A stretch of 64,000 nt of DNA from Coemansia sp. RSA 1804 (lineage: Eukaryota; Kickxellomycota; Kickxellomycetes; Kickxellales; Kickxellaceae): NCBI GenBank assembly GCA_027578815.1, contig JANBTH010000010.1:1-64000 (forward strand), read 5' to 3'. This document shows positions 41,764 to 51,679 of the stretch, in pieces. Each line of letters opens with the position of its first letter. Positions within the stretch are counted from its first letter, which is position 1. The position numbers and the translations under genes are program-made. The notes under the pieces were generated by a model, which saw only the letters and a list, made by a program, of their open reading frames with translations, ran no database searches and was not told the origin of the DNA.

Positions 41764-43139
41764 TCTGCTTTTTCTATGTGTGTTTTTTCAATATCTAACA
41801 AACAAGATCAAGAAAAGTGGGAGGAGAGAGGGAAATAGATAGGAAAAAAACAAGGCGAAATTTGGAATGGAATTGGTTTTTTTTATTTCTCGACGGTTGT
41901 TGGGCTCGGGAACTCGGGACTGTTTGGACCAATTTATTGGAAAATGGGAGCAATATTATTTGGGCTGACGGTTCTATATTTTAAAAAATAATTTGTCGTG
42001 TAGAACTCCACTCCATTCCTTTCTTCGCCTTTCTGTTTGCTGATAAAAGCAGCGGCATTAGAAAAATGCGCTTTCTCGCTTCTCCCCTCTTTTTTCCAAT
42101 AAAGACCCTTCAACAACAACAAGAATAAAAATTATTGCGTTCTGTCAAAAAAAGCGCATTTGTTTCTCTATTAGGTATCCAGTATTGCTGAACAATGGCA
42201 CCTTTTGTCAGTTTGTTTGTTTGGAGAGATTTTGTATTATTATAACGGTAAACAACTGCAGCAAATTTACAAATTATAATAACGCACGTACAGGTCTTGA
42301 CAAGATGAACACAAAATTAAATTGTTATATTTCATTCGATTGTTTACAATTCTAGTCCCGCACCCACACTCCACAAAGTAAAAAAAAACATAGACTGTTC
42401 ACAGTCTGAAGCAATGTTTATAACTTGTCACCGCAAAAAGGGGGCCTTTAGAGCCTGTCTTGTCAAATAAAGACATTTTTGTCATTTCCTGCTTTTGAAT
42501 TGGCTTATTCTGCATTTTGCAGAATAAACAATAAAAAACAAAGCCATGTGCTATTCTTCTCTACAATCTTCGAACAAGAAAAACAAAAACAAGAACAAAC
42601 ACCAGCATATTGCATTATCCATAAGTACGTATAGCGTACAGTTTCTAATACGTAAGGTAGAACGGAACGTTCTCTGCCTATTCAACAACATGTAGCTTTG
42701 CTTTCTGAAAAGCCACAGGCTAAGCCATCACCAAGGATGCAGAGTTCTTTTTATAACAAAAAATAGCCGTTGAAAAAACAATGAGCGCCTGCACACATAC
42801 AGAAGCTAAGCCGCATTGACATACATAACATTAGCCACTTGCAATCCATGCACAGCGTTAAATATTGATTAAGCTAATTTATTAGCAAACAAGCGTAAGA
42901 ACAAATTGCAAAAAAATTAAAAATGCATGTATGGTTGTATCTGAAGCCATACATGTAAATGGAAAAATATAGCTTGCGTTTATTTTTACAACAGAAGCAA
43001 ATCAAATAGTTTAAATGTTGTTATTAATATTAATAAAATAATGTTATTAGCCCAAAGTCGAGCGGCTATAGTAGATAAAGACCTTGGCCACGTTTAGCTA
43101 GCGCCAGACGATCTGCAGCGATTTCTCCGAATATATTAA
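41764..43139. other. AT-rich upstream region, middle secreted gene
   Basis: About 1.4 kb without a convincing gene. An imperfect-context hairpin CATGTATGG / CCATACATG (42926-42934 and 42947-42955) is present. Contains 'gaataaaca' stretches and a few decayed frames. Confidence 0.4.
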
Positions 43140-43310
43140 TTACTTTTTGGTAAACCCAAGGAGATTGTTCAGAGTGGTTCCAAGGCCGGCGGTAATAGGA
43201 GCAACGGCATCCACAACACCGCCGAGCACGCCGTCTGGCCTGGCAATGGGAGCAGCAGACGCGGCCGTGGAGATAGCAAGGGCAACGAGTGCAGCGGCGG
43301 AAAACTTCAT
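43140..43310 (-). CDS. 56-residue secreted mini-protein, single module
   Basis: A tiny gene starting at the ATG complementary to 43308-43310. Signal peptide about 1-19. The mature part of about 37 residues is essentially one module (about 26-53), opening ARPDGVLGGVVDA and closing LLGFTKK. It is hydrophobic and glycine-rich, without cysteines. It matches the first module of the 41251-41763 protein almost exactly, so it is a real, conserved unit rather than a random frame. It could be a surface-active peptide or a signal; nothing in the sequence decides. Confidence 0.7.
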   Translation of the reverse strand: MKFSAAALVALAISTAASAAPIARPDGVLGGVVDAVAPITAGLGTTLNNLLGFTKK

Positions 43311-44525
43311 TTTCAAGCGTGTGTGTGTAAAGGTAATATAAATTAAGCGTGCAATTAACAGCAAAAAAAGATAGCAGCGGCTACAGCAGAAACAAAAGCA
43401 GTATAAATGTCTAGTTTGTTATCGTGATGACATTTAGGTGGGGTCTATGCAAGAAATATTGCCAGTTTATATACATGCACTTTACCAGCACAAATCATGA
43501 AGCCAGCAGCTAAAATCCCGTCATGTTCAACCATATTGGTAGATAGTTGTTTCAATCATTTCTAGTCCCTCATCCCGAATTCTAAAGAGAGGGAAATGGA
43601 AAGGTAACAAAGCATATTTTTTTTGGCAAAAGGATGGGATGTTTGTCTATGGTCTGCATTTAAATCTACGAAATACGCAGACAATCAGTCCCTCCTCCCT
43701 TGGTGGAATATACTGGATTTCATTGCAACTGATCCAATAACCATGAGTAGATTATAGTGGATACGGGTAACAATAACCAGCAGCACTATACCGTTTTCCA
43801 AAAAGACACAGAGCACAGGCTATTGTTTTCCAATTGATTGTCGCCTGTTTGAAAGTAGCTGCCATAGCGTATTTCTGTTCCTTTAGTGCGCTCTGTTATA
43901 ATATTTGGTTTTTTCTATCTAGTCTAATCGCCGGGGTTTCACGCTATCTTGTCTTGCAAGACGCACTCGCCCCTATCATCAGCCTATTTCATTTTAGCGC
44001 TGATCAAAAGAGTGAGGGAAGGAAGAGTGAGCGAGAGGGAGTTTAAACATCTATTCATTTATTTATTATACATCTATCGTTAATGGAAGAAAAGCTCAAG
44101 GCCTAGATCCCCGACCGCATAAAGCCGTGGCTTTTTTATTCACCCTCCCCCGAATCTATCTGGCCTTTTACTTCCTAGCGACATTTTTGTGGAATGCCGT
44201 GACTTTTTATCAGAGTTTGTGCGCAGAGGAGAAAATAAGTCATATCATGTTCTATCACGCTCGCTTGTTTGTTTGTTCGCCTGATCATGCCTGCCACCAT
44301 GGACAGGGGGACACGAGATGTCAAAAGAAAACGGAGTGGGAGGATATGGACGGAGACGACGAGCTCGATCCACAACCGCTTTCTCACCCATTTATCCCAA
44401 CACTAACTCCCTTTGTTTCGCAAGATAATTGAAATACACCCAGCACCCCCCTCTATTCACAGACAGCAAGCCAGGCGGAAGAGCAGAACAACCGGCAACG
44501 CAGCCCAGCGCAGAAAAAAAGGAGA
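43311..44525. other. Intergenic region, secreted mini-protein / Yippee gene
   Basis: About 1.2 kb. No convincing gene. Holds the promoters of the divergent secreted gene (left) and the Yippee gene (right). Confidence 0.4.
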
Positions 44526-45008
44526 ATGGGCCTGATACTGCAGGAGTTCATCGAGTCGCGGTCGCTGTACGCGTGCATGGCGTGCAACGCGCACATCGCG
44601 CGAAGAGACGCGGTGATCTCGCGGACGTTCCAGGGCCGGCTGGGGCGCGCGTTTCTGACGGAGGCGGTGGTCAACGAGAAGCTGGGCCGCGCCGAAGACC
44701 GGCTGCTGATGACCGGGATGCACACCGTGTGCAACCTCCAGTGCCGCGGCTGCGGCGCGCTGATTGGCTGGAAGTACGTGCGCGCCCACGACAGGTCGCA
44801 GCAGTACAAGGAGGGCCGCTACGTGCTGGAGCAGTCGCGCATCGTCCCCGTCGGCGCCGTCTCGCCGCCGGATGCGCCGGCGGATGCGCCGCCGGGGTCG
44901 CCGCTGCCGCCGCTGCCGCTGCTGCCCGCCCAGCATCCCGGGGCTGCCGCCGGCCGCTATGTCTACGGCCTGGGGTCGCGCAACACCAGCCCGGCGCTGC
45001 GCGGCTGA
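44526..45008 (+). CDS. MOH1: Yippee-like zinc-binding protein (Moh1/YPEL)
   Basis: A 160-residue Yippee protein. The paired zinc cysteines are Cys17-x2-Cys20 and Cys73-x2-Cys76, followed by the GWKY hallmark at 81-84. GRLGRAF and TGMHTVCNLQC fit the family. The C-terminal third is an unusual Pro/Ala-rich extension beyond the ~105-residue core. Yeast Moh1 belongs to GID/CTLH-related factors; YPEL5 in animals is a CTLH subunit. A similar role is inference. It is convergent with the uL1 gene. Confidence 0.93.
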   Translation: MGLILQEFIESRSLYACMACNAHIARRDAVISRTFQGRLGRAFLTEAVVNEKLGRAEDRLLMTGMHTVCNLQCRGCGALIGWKYVRAHDRSQQYKEGRYVLEQSRIVPVGAVSPPDAPADAPPGSPLPPLPLLPAQHPGAAAGRYVYGLGSRNTSPALRG

Positions 45009-45126
45009 TCACCACCCACTCCCCACTTCGATGCACAAAGAAACACATAGGAAATAGCTGAACTGTCTTTCAAATAACAACGTAGAAACACACCAAACTC
45101 TAGCCAAGAAGCAAGGGCCCGCCGGA

Positions 45127-45894
45127 CTACGCGTCGGCAACCTGGACGCCCGGCCCGCGCGTCGAGCTCAGGTACACGCGGCCGACGAAGCGCGCGCGCG
45201 AATCAACGGCGTTGGCGCGGATCGAGTCCATGACGGCCGCCACGTTGGCAGCGATGTCGGGGGCGGAGAACCCGATCCTCGCCACGCCGGCGTGCACAAT
45301 GTTGGCCCTGTCGGCGCGGAAGTCCTGGGCGTTCCTGGCGAACGCGACAAGCTGCGCGATCTCGTCCGACACGGTGCCCTTGTTGACCGTGGGCATCAGG
45401 CCCTTCGGGCCCAGCAGCCGCGCGATGCGCGCCACCTTCGGCAGCATGCCGGGCGTCGCCAGACACTTGTCGAACTCGACCTGTCCGGCCGCCACCAGCG
45501 CCACCAGCTCCTCGCCGCCCACGACGTCGGCGCCGGCGCCCTTCGCCTCCGCCGCCTGCGCGCCCTCCGCGAACACCAGCACCCGGGTCGGCGCGCTGCG
45601 GTACGCCCGCGGCAGCACGCACGACCCGCGGATCGGCGGCTGGCCCTTGCCCGGCACGCAGTGCACGTGCAGCTCCACCGTCTGCTGCGGCTGCCCCACC
45701 TCGTACGCCTTGAGTATGCCTATTGCCTTGTCCAGCGGCACCGCGTTCGGGTGCGGCGCGCCGCGCTTTCTGCTGCTGCTGTTGCTCGCATGTCGCAGTG
45801 CAACGCAGACGGCTGCTTTGGACGGCGAAGAGGCGACTGCCGTGCGGTTTGCTGGCCCCGCCCGTGTGCTGGCCAGTGCTGCGCGCGAGAGCAT
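45127..45894 (-). CDS. MRPL1: Mitochondrial ribosomal protein uL1 (MRPL1)
   Basis: A 255-residue uL1 protein with an N-terminal mitochondrial-type presequence rich in Arg, Ala and Ser. Core signs: LDKAIGILKAYEVGQ, ATPGMLPKVARIARLLGPKG then LMPTVNKGTV, a strong uL1 signature, and ANIVHAGVARIGFS. uL1 forms the stalk near the ribosomal E site. I use the ATG complementary to 45892-45894; upstream in-frame codons have no ATG. Confidence 0.93.
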   Translation of the reverse strand: MLSRAALASTRAGPANRTAVASSPSKAAVCVALRHASNSSSRKRGAPHPNAVPLDKAIGILKAYEVGQPQQTVELHVHCVPGKGQPPIRGSCVLPRAYRSAPTRVLVFAEGAQAAEAKGAGADVVGGEELVALVAAGQVEFDKCLATPGMLPKVARIARLLGPKGLMPTVNKGTVSDEIAQLVAFARNAQDFRADRANIVHAGVARIGFSAPDIAANVAAVMDSIRANAVDSRARFVGRVYLSSTRGPGVQVADA

Positions 45895-46502
45895 TCTGTT
45901 TTGACTGATTGATTGATTGTTTGGGAATCGCAGGAGTGAGTGGAAAGAAATAAGTAAATAAAACCGAGCCAATTCGAATTGGAAGAGAAGAGCGAGCAGG
46001 AGAAGAAAATATGTGGCATCCAAGGAGATAATACCTCTTGATCAGGACTGCACTGCCTTGATCTGCCAAGCAAAACCCAATCAGCCAACCCAGCCAGCTG
46101 CATGGCTCTGTGGGATTTGCCAAAGACGCAACAAGCACGGCATCAAAGCGTGGGGAAAAAAATACTCCCCGCTAGCTTTTCGCTCCGTTGCGCACATACG
46201 TTTTTCCTATATTTTCTAACGCTGGCGCTTTCCTTTTTCCTCTGCGAAAGAAGGACAACCGAGAAGCAGCACACCCTCCTCTCCCACAGGGGGCAAAACC
46301 GAGCACACCGTAATCTTTTGCCTCCTTCCTTCGCTCCCTCGTTATCTGCGCTTGTTCTAGTTTCCAACTCTTAACCCTTTGCCCCTACCACTAGTCACTC
46401 ACCTTGTCTGTACATTACCATTTATTACCAACTACCACCACCACCACCGCTTTACACTGGCAACCGAGCGAAGCAAAAAGAGAGATACCGGGGCGTGGGC
46501 CA
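45895..46502. promoter_or_regulatory. Divergent promoter region, uL1 / kinesin-3
   Basis: About 600 bp with no gene. TC-rich stretches near 46220-46260 and 46305-46345 precede the kinesin start. Confidence 0.4.
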
Positions 46503-49500
46503 ATGCAGGAAATGGCCGAGCACAAGAATGTGGTGGTTGCCGTGAGATGCCGGCCGTTGAATTCGCGGGAACGGAAGAGAAACGGAAGCTGTCTTGTGAC
46601 AATGCAGGGGCGGCAAACGACAATAGAAGCCCCCATGGACATCCAGCAGCGCAGTAGCAGCATCCACGGAGAACAGCAGCAGCAGCAGAGTCGGGAGTGG
46701 CGACGAACGTACAACTTCGACTACTCGTACTGGTCGGCCACGGATGCGTCGGACCCGTGCTTCGCCAGCCAGGAGACCGTGTTTGCGGACATCGGGCGGG
46801 CAGTGCTCGACCACGCGCTGTCGGGCTACCACTGCTGCGTGTTCGCGTACGGCCAGACCGGCAGCGGCAAGTCGTACACGATGATGGGGGGCCAGGGCCG
46901 CGAGGCCGGGCTGATTCCGCGGATCTGCCAGGCCTTGTTTGCGGCCATCGGAGGTGACCCGTCGGCCAGCGCTGGATCCAGCGCTGGATCCGCCTCGCAT
47001 GCTGGGCCGGATGGCGGCGGGACGGCTGTTGACGAGTCGTTCCACGTGGAGGTCTCGTATCTGGAGATATACAACGAGCGCGTGCGCGACCTTCTGAACC
47101 CGCAGCAGGAGCCCAGCGGCAGCACAGGCGGTGGGCTGCGCGTACGCGAGCATCCGTCGCTTGGGCCTTATGTCGAGGACTTGACCAAGGCAGCAGTCAG
47201 CACAGTCGGCCAGGTGCTGGCACACATGAGCCAGGGCAACAAGGCGCGCACAGTGGCCGCAACCAACATGAACGAGGCAAGCAGCCGGTCACACGCCGTC
47301 TTCACCATAATGCTTACGAGGCGCTCGCACAGCAGGGCGCTGGATGTCGTCAGCGAGCGGGTGGCGCGCATCAGTCTTGTTGACTTGGCCGGGAGCGAGC
47401 GCGCGGCGGCTACGATGGCCACCGGCGTGCGTCTCAAGGAGGGCGCGCGCATCAACCAGTCGCTGGCTGCGCTGGGAAAGGTCATCTCGGCGCTGGCCGA
47501 CCAGGAGGACCGGGCGCACAGGCAGCCGGCGGCAGCATCAAATCCAAACACCACTCCGCCGGCCTCAGCCGCCGCAGCTGCTACGCAACCCTCGGCTGCC
47601 GGCGCGTTTGTGCCGTACCGCGACAGCGTGCTCACGTGGCTGCTGAAGGACTCGCTGGGCGGCAACTCGCGCACATTCATGATCGCAACAATATCGCCGG
47701 CCGACTACGGCGAGACGCTCAGCACGCTGCGGTACGCCGACCGCGCCAAGCACATCGTCAACGTCGCCACCGTCAACGAGGACGCGACGGCGAAGCTGGT
47801 GCGCGAGCTGAAGGAGGAGATCGCCGAGCTGCACAAGCGGCTGGCGCTGGCGGGGCCCAACAGCGCGCAGGGCGGCGATCTGGAGGACCAGCTGGCGGCC
47901 AACGAGAAGCTGATCGCCGAGATGAACCAGACGTGGGAGCAGAAGCTGCAGCGCACGCAGACGCTGCAGCTGGAGCGCGAGCAGGCGCTGGCGGCGCTGG
48001 GAATTGCAGTCGACACAAACAGCGCCGGCGTGGGCGTCGGCCTGCATGCGCCGCGCGACATTCCGCATCTGGTCAATCTGAGCGAGGATCCGCTGATGTC
48101 CGAGTGTCTGGTCTACAACATCAAGCCCGGCCGCACGCTGGTCGGCGCCGCCGCCGATGCCGACGTCGATATCCGGCTTGGCGGCAGCAGCGTCGCCGCG
48201 CACCACTGCTGGTTCGACTACGACCAGACCTCCGGCGCGCTGGCTGTCCATCCCATTGGCGCCGGTCTGGTGCTTGTCAACGGCCAGCACATCCGCCAGC
48301 CCACGCAGCTGTACTCCGGCTTCCGCATCATCATCGGCAGCTCCTCCGTCTTCAGGCTCAACCACCCGCTGCAGGCCCGCCGCGACCGCGCCCGCGGAAT
48401 CGCGCTGCCGCCGCTGACCGAGAGCGCGCCGTCGGAGCTGGATGCCACCGTCGACTGGCATTATGCCTGGAGCGAGGCGCATCGCGACGACAATGCCGGC
48501 TACAACGACAACAATGGCTATGGGAACGACTCGTCGCTTGAATCCGTCGCATGGCCCAACGACAGCGGAGACTTCGATGCGCCGCCCAGCGAGGCGTCCT
48601 CGTCTGCGGGTGTTTCGTTCCCAAACATCTCTACTCTGGACATTATCAGCGCCCAGCAGCACCGCCCGTCGTCGCAGATGTCCTTCCGGCGCAACATGGC
48701 TATTCAGCAACACCAGCAGCAGAACGACAGGCGCTGGCGCCGCAACTCCTCGGCTGCCACCGACATTGCAGGCGGAACCGCCGCCTATCTCTCGCACTCG
48801 CCCGTGGTTGCGCGCCAGCTACGGATTCGCGGCCACACGCTGTCTGCCGTCGCATCGCCGGCACCGTCCGCGCGGCCATGGTCTGGCGCCGTCGCTGGTA
48901 CCGATGCACAGCAGCATCGGGCCGACGAGCGCCGCCTGGCGAAGCTGCTTCTGCACCAGTGGCGCCAGTACAGGCTGGTCAAGGTCGGCGAGGAGATGCT
49001 GCGCAACGCCGTGCATCTGAAGGAGGCCAACGTCATTGCCAAGGAACTCGGGCAGAAGGTCGTCTACCAGTTCGCCATCCTGCGCGGCGGAGCCGAGTCG
49101 TTTCCTGAGTCGCCGCTTGAGCCCGACGCGCTGCCGGCCATCCTGTCCGACTGGGACACTATCACCATTGATGACGGCGATGATGGAGCTGGCGCTGGTG
49201 CTGGCGATTCGCGGACGGGCAGACGGCGCGGGTCGCTGCATCTCGGGGCGCCCAACAGCGCGGCCGCAGCGCATGCGGCGCCGCAGGTTGCTGTCAAGGT
49301 TCTGGACATTGCACACGCCTGCTGGTACGTGTGGTCCGTGGCTGCATTGCACACGCAGCTGGAGCGGATGCGCCGTCTGTCGGCGGTGTCGGGATCGTAC
49401 CGCGCCCACCTGGAGCTGGATCCGTTCCATGCAGGGGCGCCGCGGTACTCGTGCATCGGGACCGCTACGTATCCGGTCTGGCCCGGCGCTCGCGCATACT

Positions 49501-51659
49501 CGGCCAAGATCGACGCACCCGTGGTTGATAGTCTCAGTCGGCTGGAGCGCGGCCGTGTGCGTGGGAGCATGGCAGCTCTGCCTGTGCGTGGCCGAAGAGG
49601 CGATGCGCGCGCGTGGACTGTTATCGTGCACATCCGTTCGCTGCATGGTGTCAGCGAGAGCGAGATGACCGATGTGCACTGCCGAATGCGCCTGGCGCGT
49701 GTTCCGGAGCTGCTCGACGCCAGCGGCGCCGACGATGTCGCCGAGGATGCCGACGCTAGCAGTATTGCGCTTGTCAGCGCATCCGCTGACCGCGCTGTCA
49801 GATACAATAACCCAGTCCGCGGGTTTGGCGACGGCGCTATCAACATCCAGTTCCGCCAGCAATGGACGGTCGACAAGCTGGCGCGCGACACATGCGTGGT
49901 GGTCGACTTCTTCGGGCGTGCCACGCCGCTGGCGTTACGACGCGCCTTCCACGAGGATGTGCAGATGGAGCAGCAGGGCGCAATTTCACCCACCGACCAG
50001 TTGTCGGCCAGCCAGCGGCTGCTTGTGGAGCGCCTGCATGAGGAGGAGCTGTGTGTGGATTCGACGCACGAGGTGACGCTGTGGATCCGGGTGCTGGAGC
50101 TGGATGCCAACGGCGACTGGCAGCGGGCTCCGTGCGAATTCGTGTCGGGCCAGGCTGTGCTTGCGCTTTGTCAGGGCGTCCAGCGCCGGGTGGAGGTTGT
50201 CATCGGCCACAACACCAGCTCGCATCTGCGCTTCGAGTGCATCGAGGCCCTGTGTATTGGCCGCCCTGAGCTCGTTGACGCCAAGGGCCGCTTGGCAGAA
50301 AGCACTGCAGCGCAGCAGAGCCAGAGCCAGAGCCAGAGCCAGAGCCAGCAGCCGCTTCCGCCGCCGCCAACGCCCGTAGTCGAGCTGCCAGGCGTGCGTG
50401 CCACAGTGTCGGACCAAAGATGCGACAACAGATGCTTTGTGATGGCGGTTGCGCCCTGGGACACATCGGTGCTGGCGTCAAGACTCCTGGACGCTCCAAC
50501 GCCGCGCGGGATGCGTGTGCGGCTGGCGCTGGAGTTGCATGCCGGAATTGCCAGCGGCACCGCGCCGCTTGTGCTGGAGACTGCGTTTCTTGTGCGTGTG
50601 GGATCGCGCCAGGTCAGCGCGCGCGGAAGCGGCTGGTTTGCAGCAATGGCCGAGGGCGCGGCGGGGCTTCTTCGCAGCACCAACAACAACGGGTCGAGCG
50701 ACCGCAGCCCGTCGTCTCCAGCACTGTCTCACAGCCAGCTCAGTCAGCAGCAGCAGCAGAACCAGCAGAACCAGCTGCTGCTTCTTCCGCCGCTCGACGA
50801 CGGCGTGTGGCGGGTGTTCGCCGTGACGCTGGGCGCATCCGGTCCGCTGCTCCGCGGCCGCGCCGATATGTGGCGGCTCAACACCGGCAACAAGTATGTG
50901 CGTGGCGAGGAGACGCTGCTTCCGTGGCAGCCGCGCAGTGTTGCCTTTGTCGAGCACTTTCATCGCACCGAGACGCGCGACGCCTGGCGCCTCCGCGTGG
51001 CTCGAACACAGCAGCTGTTGGAGGCAATGGGTCCCGCTGCGTTGCGCATTCCGCGTGCCGACGATGCTGCTGCACTGCGGTCGGCAATGCTGGCAATGTT
51101 GGCACCTGAATCCGATATTGACGACGAAATGCGGCTGCCACCCCGCCAGCGACAGGTCGTTGCGCTTGTGCGCGAGGCAGCTGCGCGTATCGAGCGACTA
51201 AGCGCCGAGCCACGGCGCGCGCTGGGATTGCGCCAGGAGCCGCAGCAGCGGGAGGACGTGTCGGCTGCTTCGGCATCGTGGTCGCTGGGCGACATCCGGC
51301 GCCTGGTGCAGCGCACTCCGCTGGCTGCGCGCCCGATTGCGGTGCGTGGACAGGGTCTTGTGCGCGGCTGGGTGGATGTTCTCGATACGAGTAGCGCTCC
51401 CGATGCGTGGGTGCGGCGCTGGCTTGTTGTCGAGCGGCCGCATCTGTTCGTGTTTGGCGATTCTGCCTGCCGCTTTCTCGATAACGTTGTTAACATTGCG
51501 TCGGCGCGCGTATCTGCCGGCGCCAGCGTCAGCGAGGTTGCCGGCCGCCCTCACGTGCTGGCGCTATACGCAAGCACCAGCGCGTATCTGCTTGCGCCGC
51601 CGGTGGCCGATATAGAGCGGTGGATTGCAGCACTTGACGAGTGGTACTTTGTGCTCTGA
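46503..51659 (+). CDS. Kinesin-3 motor (Unc104/KIF1 type)
   Basis: A 1718-residue plus-end-directed kinesin. The N-terminal motor has the P-loop GQTGSGKS at about 116-123, SSRSH near 259, DLAGSE near 296, and a neck after YADRAKHIVN (about 410). FHA domain at about 540-620 (RTLVGAAADADVDIRLGGSS, AAHHCWFDYD). A KIF1B-type segment near 815-865 and a DUF3694/C2-like zone at about 1020-1260. A C-terminal PH domain at about 1614-1716 (RGWVDVLDTSS, WVRRWLVVERPHLFVFGD), the cargo-lipid end of Unc104/KIF1A. This domain order defines fungal kinesin-3 involved in early-endosome transport. ATG 46503 is used; a second ATG at 46512 is also possible. Convergent with the BRE4-like gene, 20 bp apart. Confidence 0.95.
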   Translation: MQEMAEHKNVVVAVRCRPLNSRERKRNGSCLVTMQGRQTTIEAPMDIQQRSSSIHGEQQQQQSREWRRTYNFDYSYWSATDASDPCFASQETVFADIGRAVLDHALSGYHCCVFAYGQTGSGKSYTMMGGQGREAGLIPRICQALFAAIGGDPSASAGSSAGSASHAGPDGGGTAVDESFHVEVSYLEIYNERVRDLLNPQQEPSGSTGGGLRVREHPSLGPYVEDLTKAAVSTVGQVLAHMSQGNKARTVAATNMNEASSRSHAVFTIMLTRRSHSRALDVVSERVARISLVDLAGSERAAATMATGVRLKEGARINQSLAALGKVISALADQEDRAHRQPAAASNPNTTPPASAAAAATQPSAAGAFVPYRDSVLTWLLKDSLGGNSRTFMIATISPADYGETLSTLRYADRAKHIVNVATVNEDATAKLVRELKEEIAELHKRLALAGPNSAQGGDLEDQLAANEKLIAEMNQTWEQKLQRTQTLQLEREQALAALGIAVDTNSAGVGVGLHAPRDIPHLVNLSEDPLMSECLVYNIKPGRTLVGAAADADVDIRLGGSSVAAHHCWFDYDQTSGALAVHPIGAGLVLVNGQHIRQPTQLYSGFRIIIGSSSVFRLNHPLQARRDRARGIALPPLTESAPSELDATVDWHYAWSEAHRDDNAGYNDNNGYGNDSSLESVAWPNDSGDFDAPPSEASSSAGVSFPNISTLDIISAQQHRPSSQMSFRRNMAIQQHQQQNDRRWRRNSSAATDIAGGTAAYLSHSPVVARQLRIRGHTLSAVASPAPSARPWSGAVAGTDAQQHRADERRLAKLLLHQWRQYRLVKVGEEMLRNAVHLKEANVIAKELGQKVVYQFAILRGGAESFPESPLEPDALPAILSDWDTITIDDGDDGAGAGAGDSRTGRRRGSLHLGAPNSAAAAHAAPQVAVKVLDIAHACWYVWSVAALHTQLERMRRLSAVSGSYRAHLELDPFHAGAPRYSCIGTATYPVWPGARAYSAKIDAPVVDSLSRLERGRVRGSMAALPVRGRRGDARAWTVIVHIRSLHGVSESEMTDVHCRMRLARVPELLDASGADDVAEDADASSIALVSASADRAVRYNNPVRGFGDGAINIQFRQQWTVDKLARDTCVVVDFFGRATPLALRRAFHEDVQMEQQGAISPTDQLSASQRLLVERLHEEELCVDSTHEVTLWIRVLELDANGDWQRAPCEFVSGQAVLALCQGVQRRVEVVIGHNTSSHLRFECIEALCIGRPELVDAKGRLAESTAAQQSQSQSQSQSQQPLPPPPTPVVELPGVRATVSDQRCDNRCFVMAVAPWDTSVLASRLLDAPTPRGMRVRLALELHAGIASGTAPLVLETAFLVRVGSRQVSARGSGWFAAMAEGAAGLLRSTNNNGSSDRSPSSPALSHSQLSQQQQQNQQNQLLLLPPLDDGVWRVFAVTLGASGPLLRGRADMWRLNTGNKYVRGEETLLPWQPRSVAFVEHFHRTETRDAWRLRVARTQQLLEAMGPAALRIPRADDAAALRSAMLAMLAPESDIDDEMRLPPRQRQVVALVREAAARIERLSAEPRRALGLRQEPQQREDVSAASASWSLGDIRRLVQRTPLAARPIAVRGQGLVRGWVDVLDTSSAPDAWVRRWLVVERPHLFVFGDSACRFLDNVVNIASARVSAGASVSEVAGRPHVLALYASTSAYLLAPPVADIERWIAALDEWYFVL

Positions 51660-51679
51660 GCTGACGGCATATCAGGGCT

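Noticed and set aside
42926..42955. 9-bp inverted repeat CATGTATGG / CCATACATG
   Set aside because: Short AT-rich dyads occur by chance in a region this size; no supporting context.
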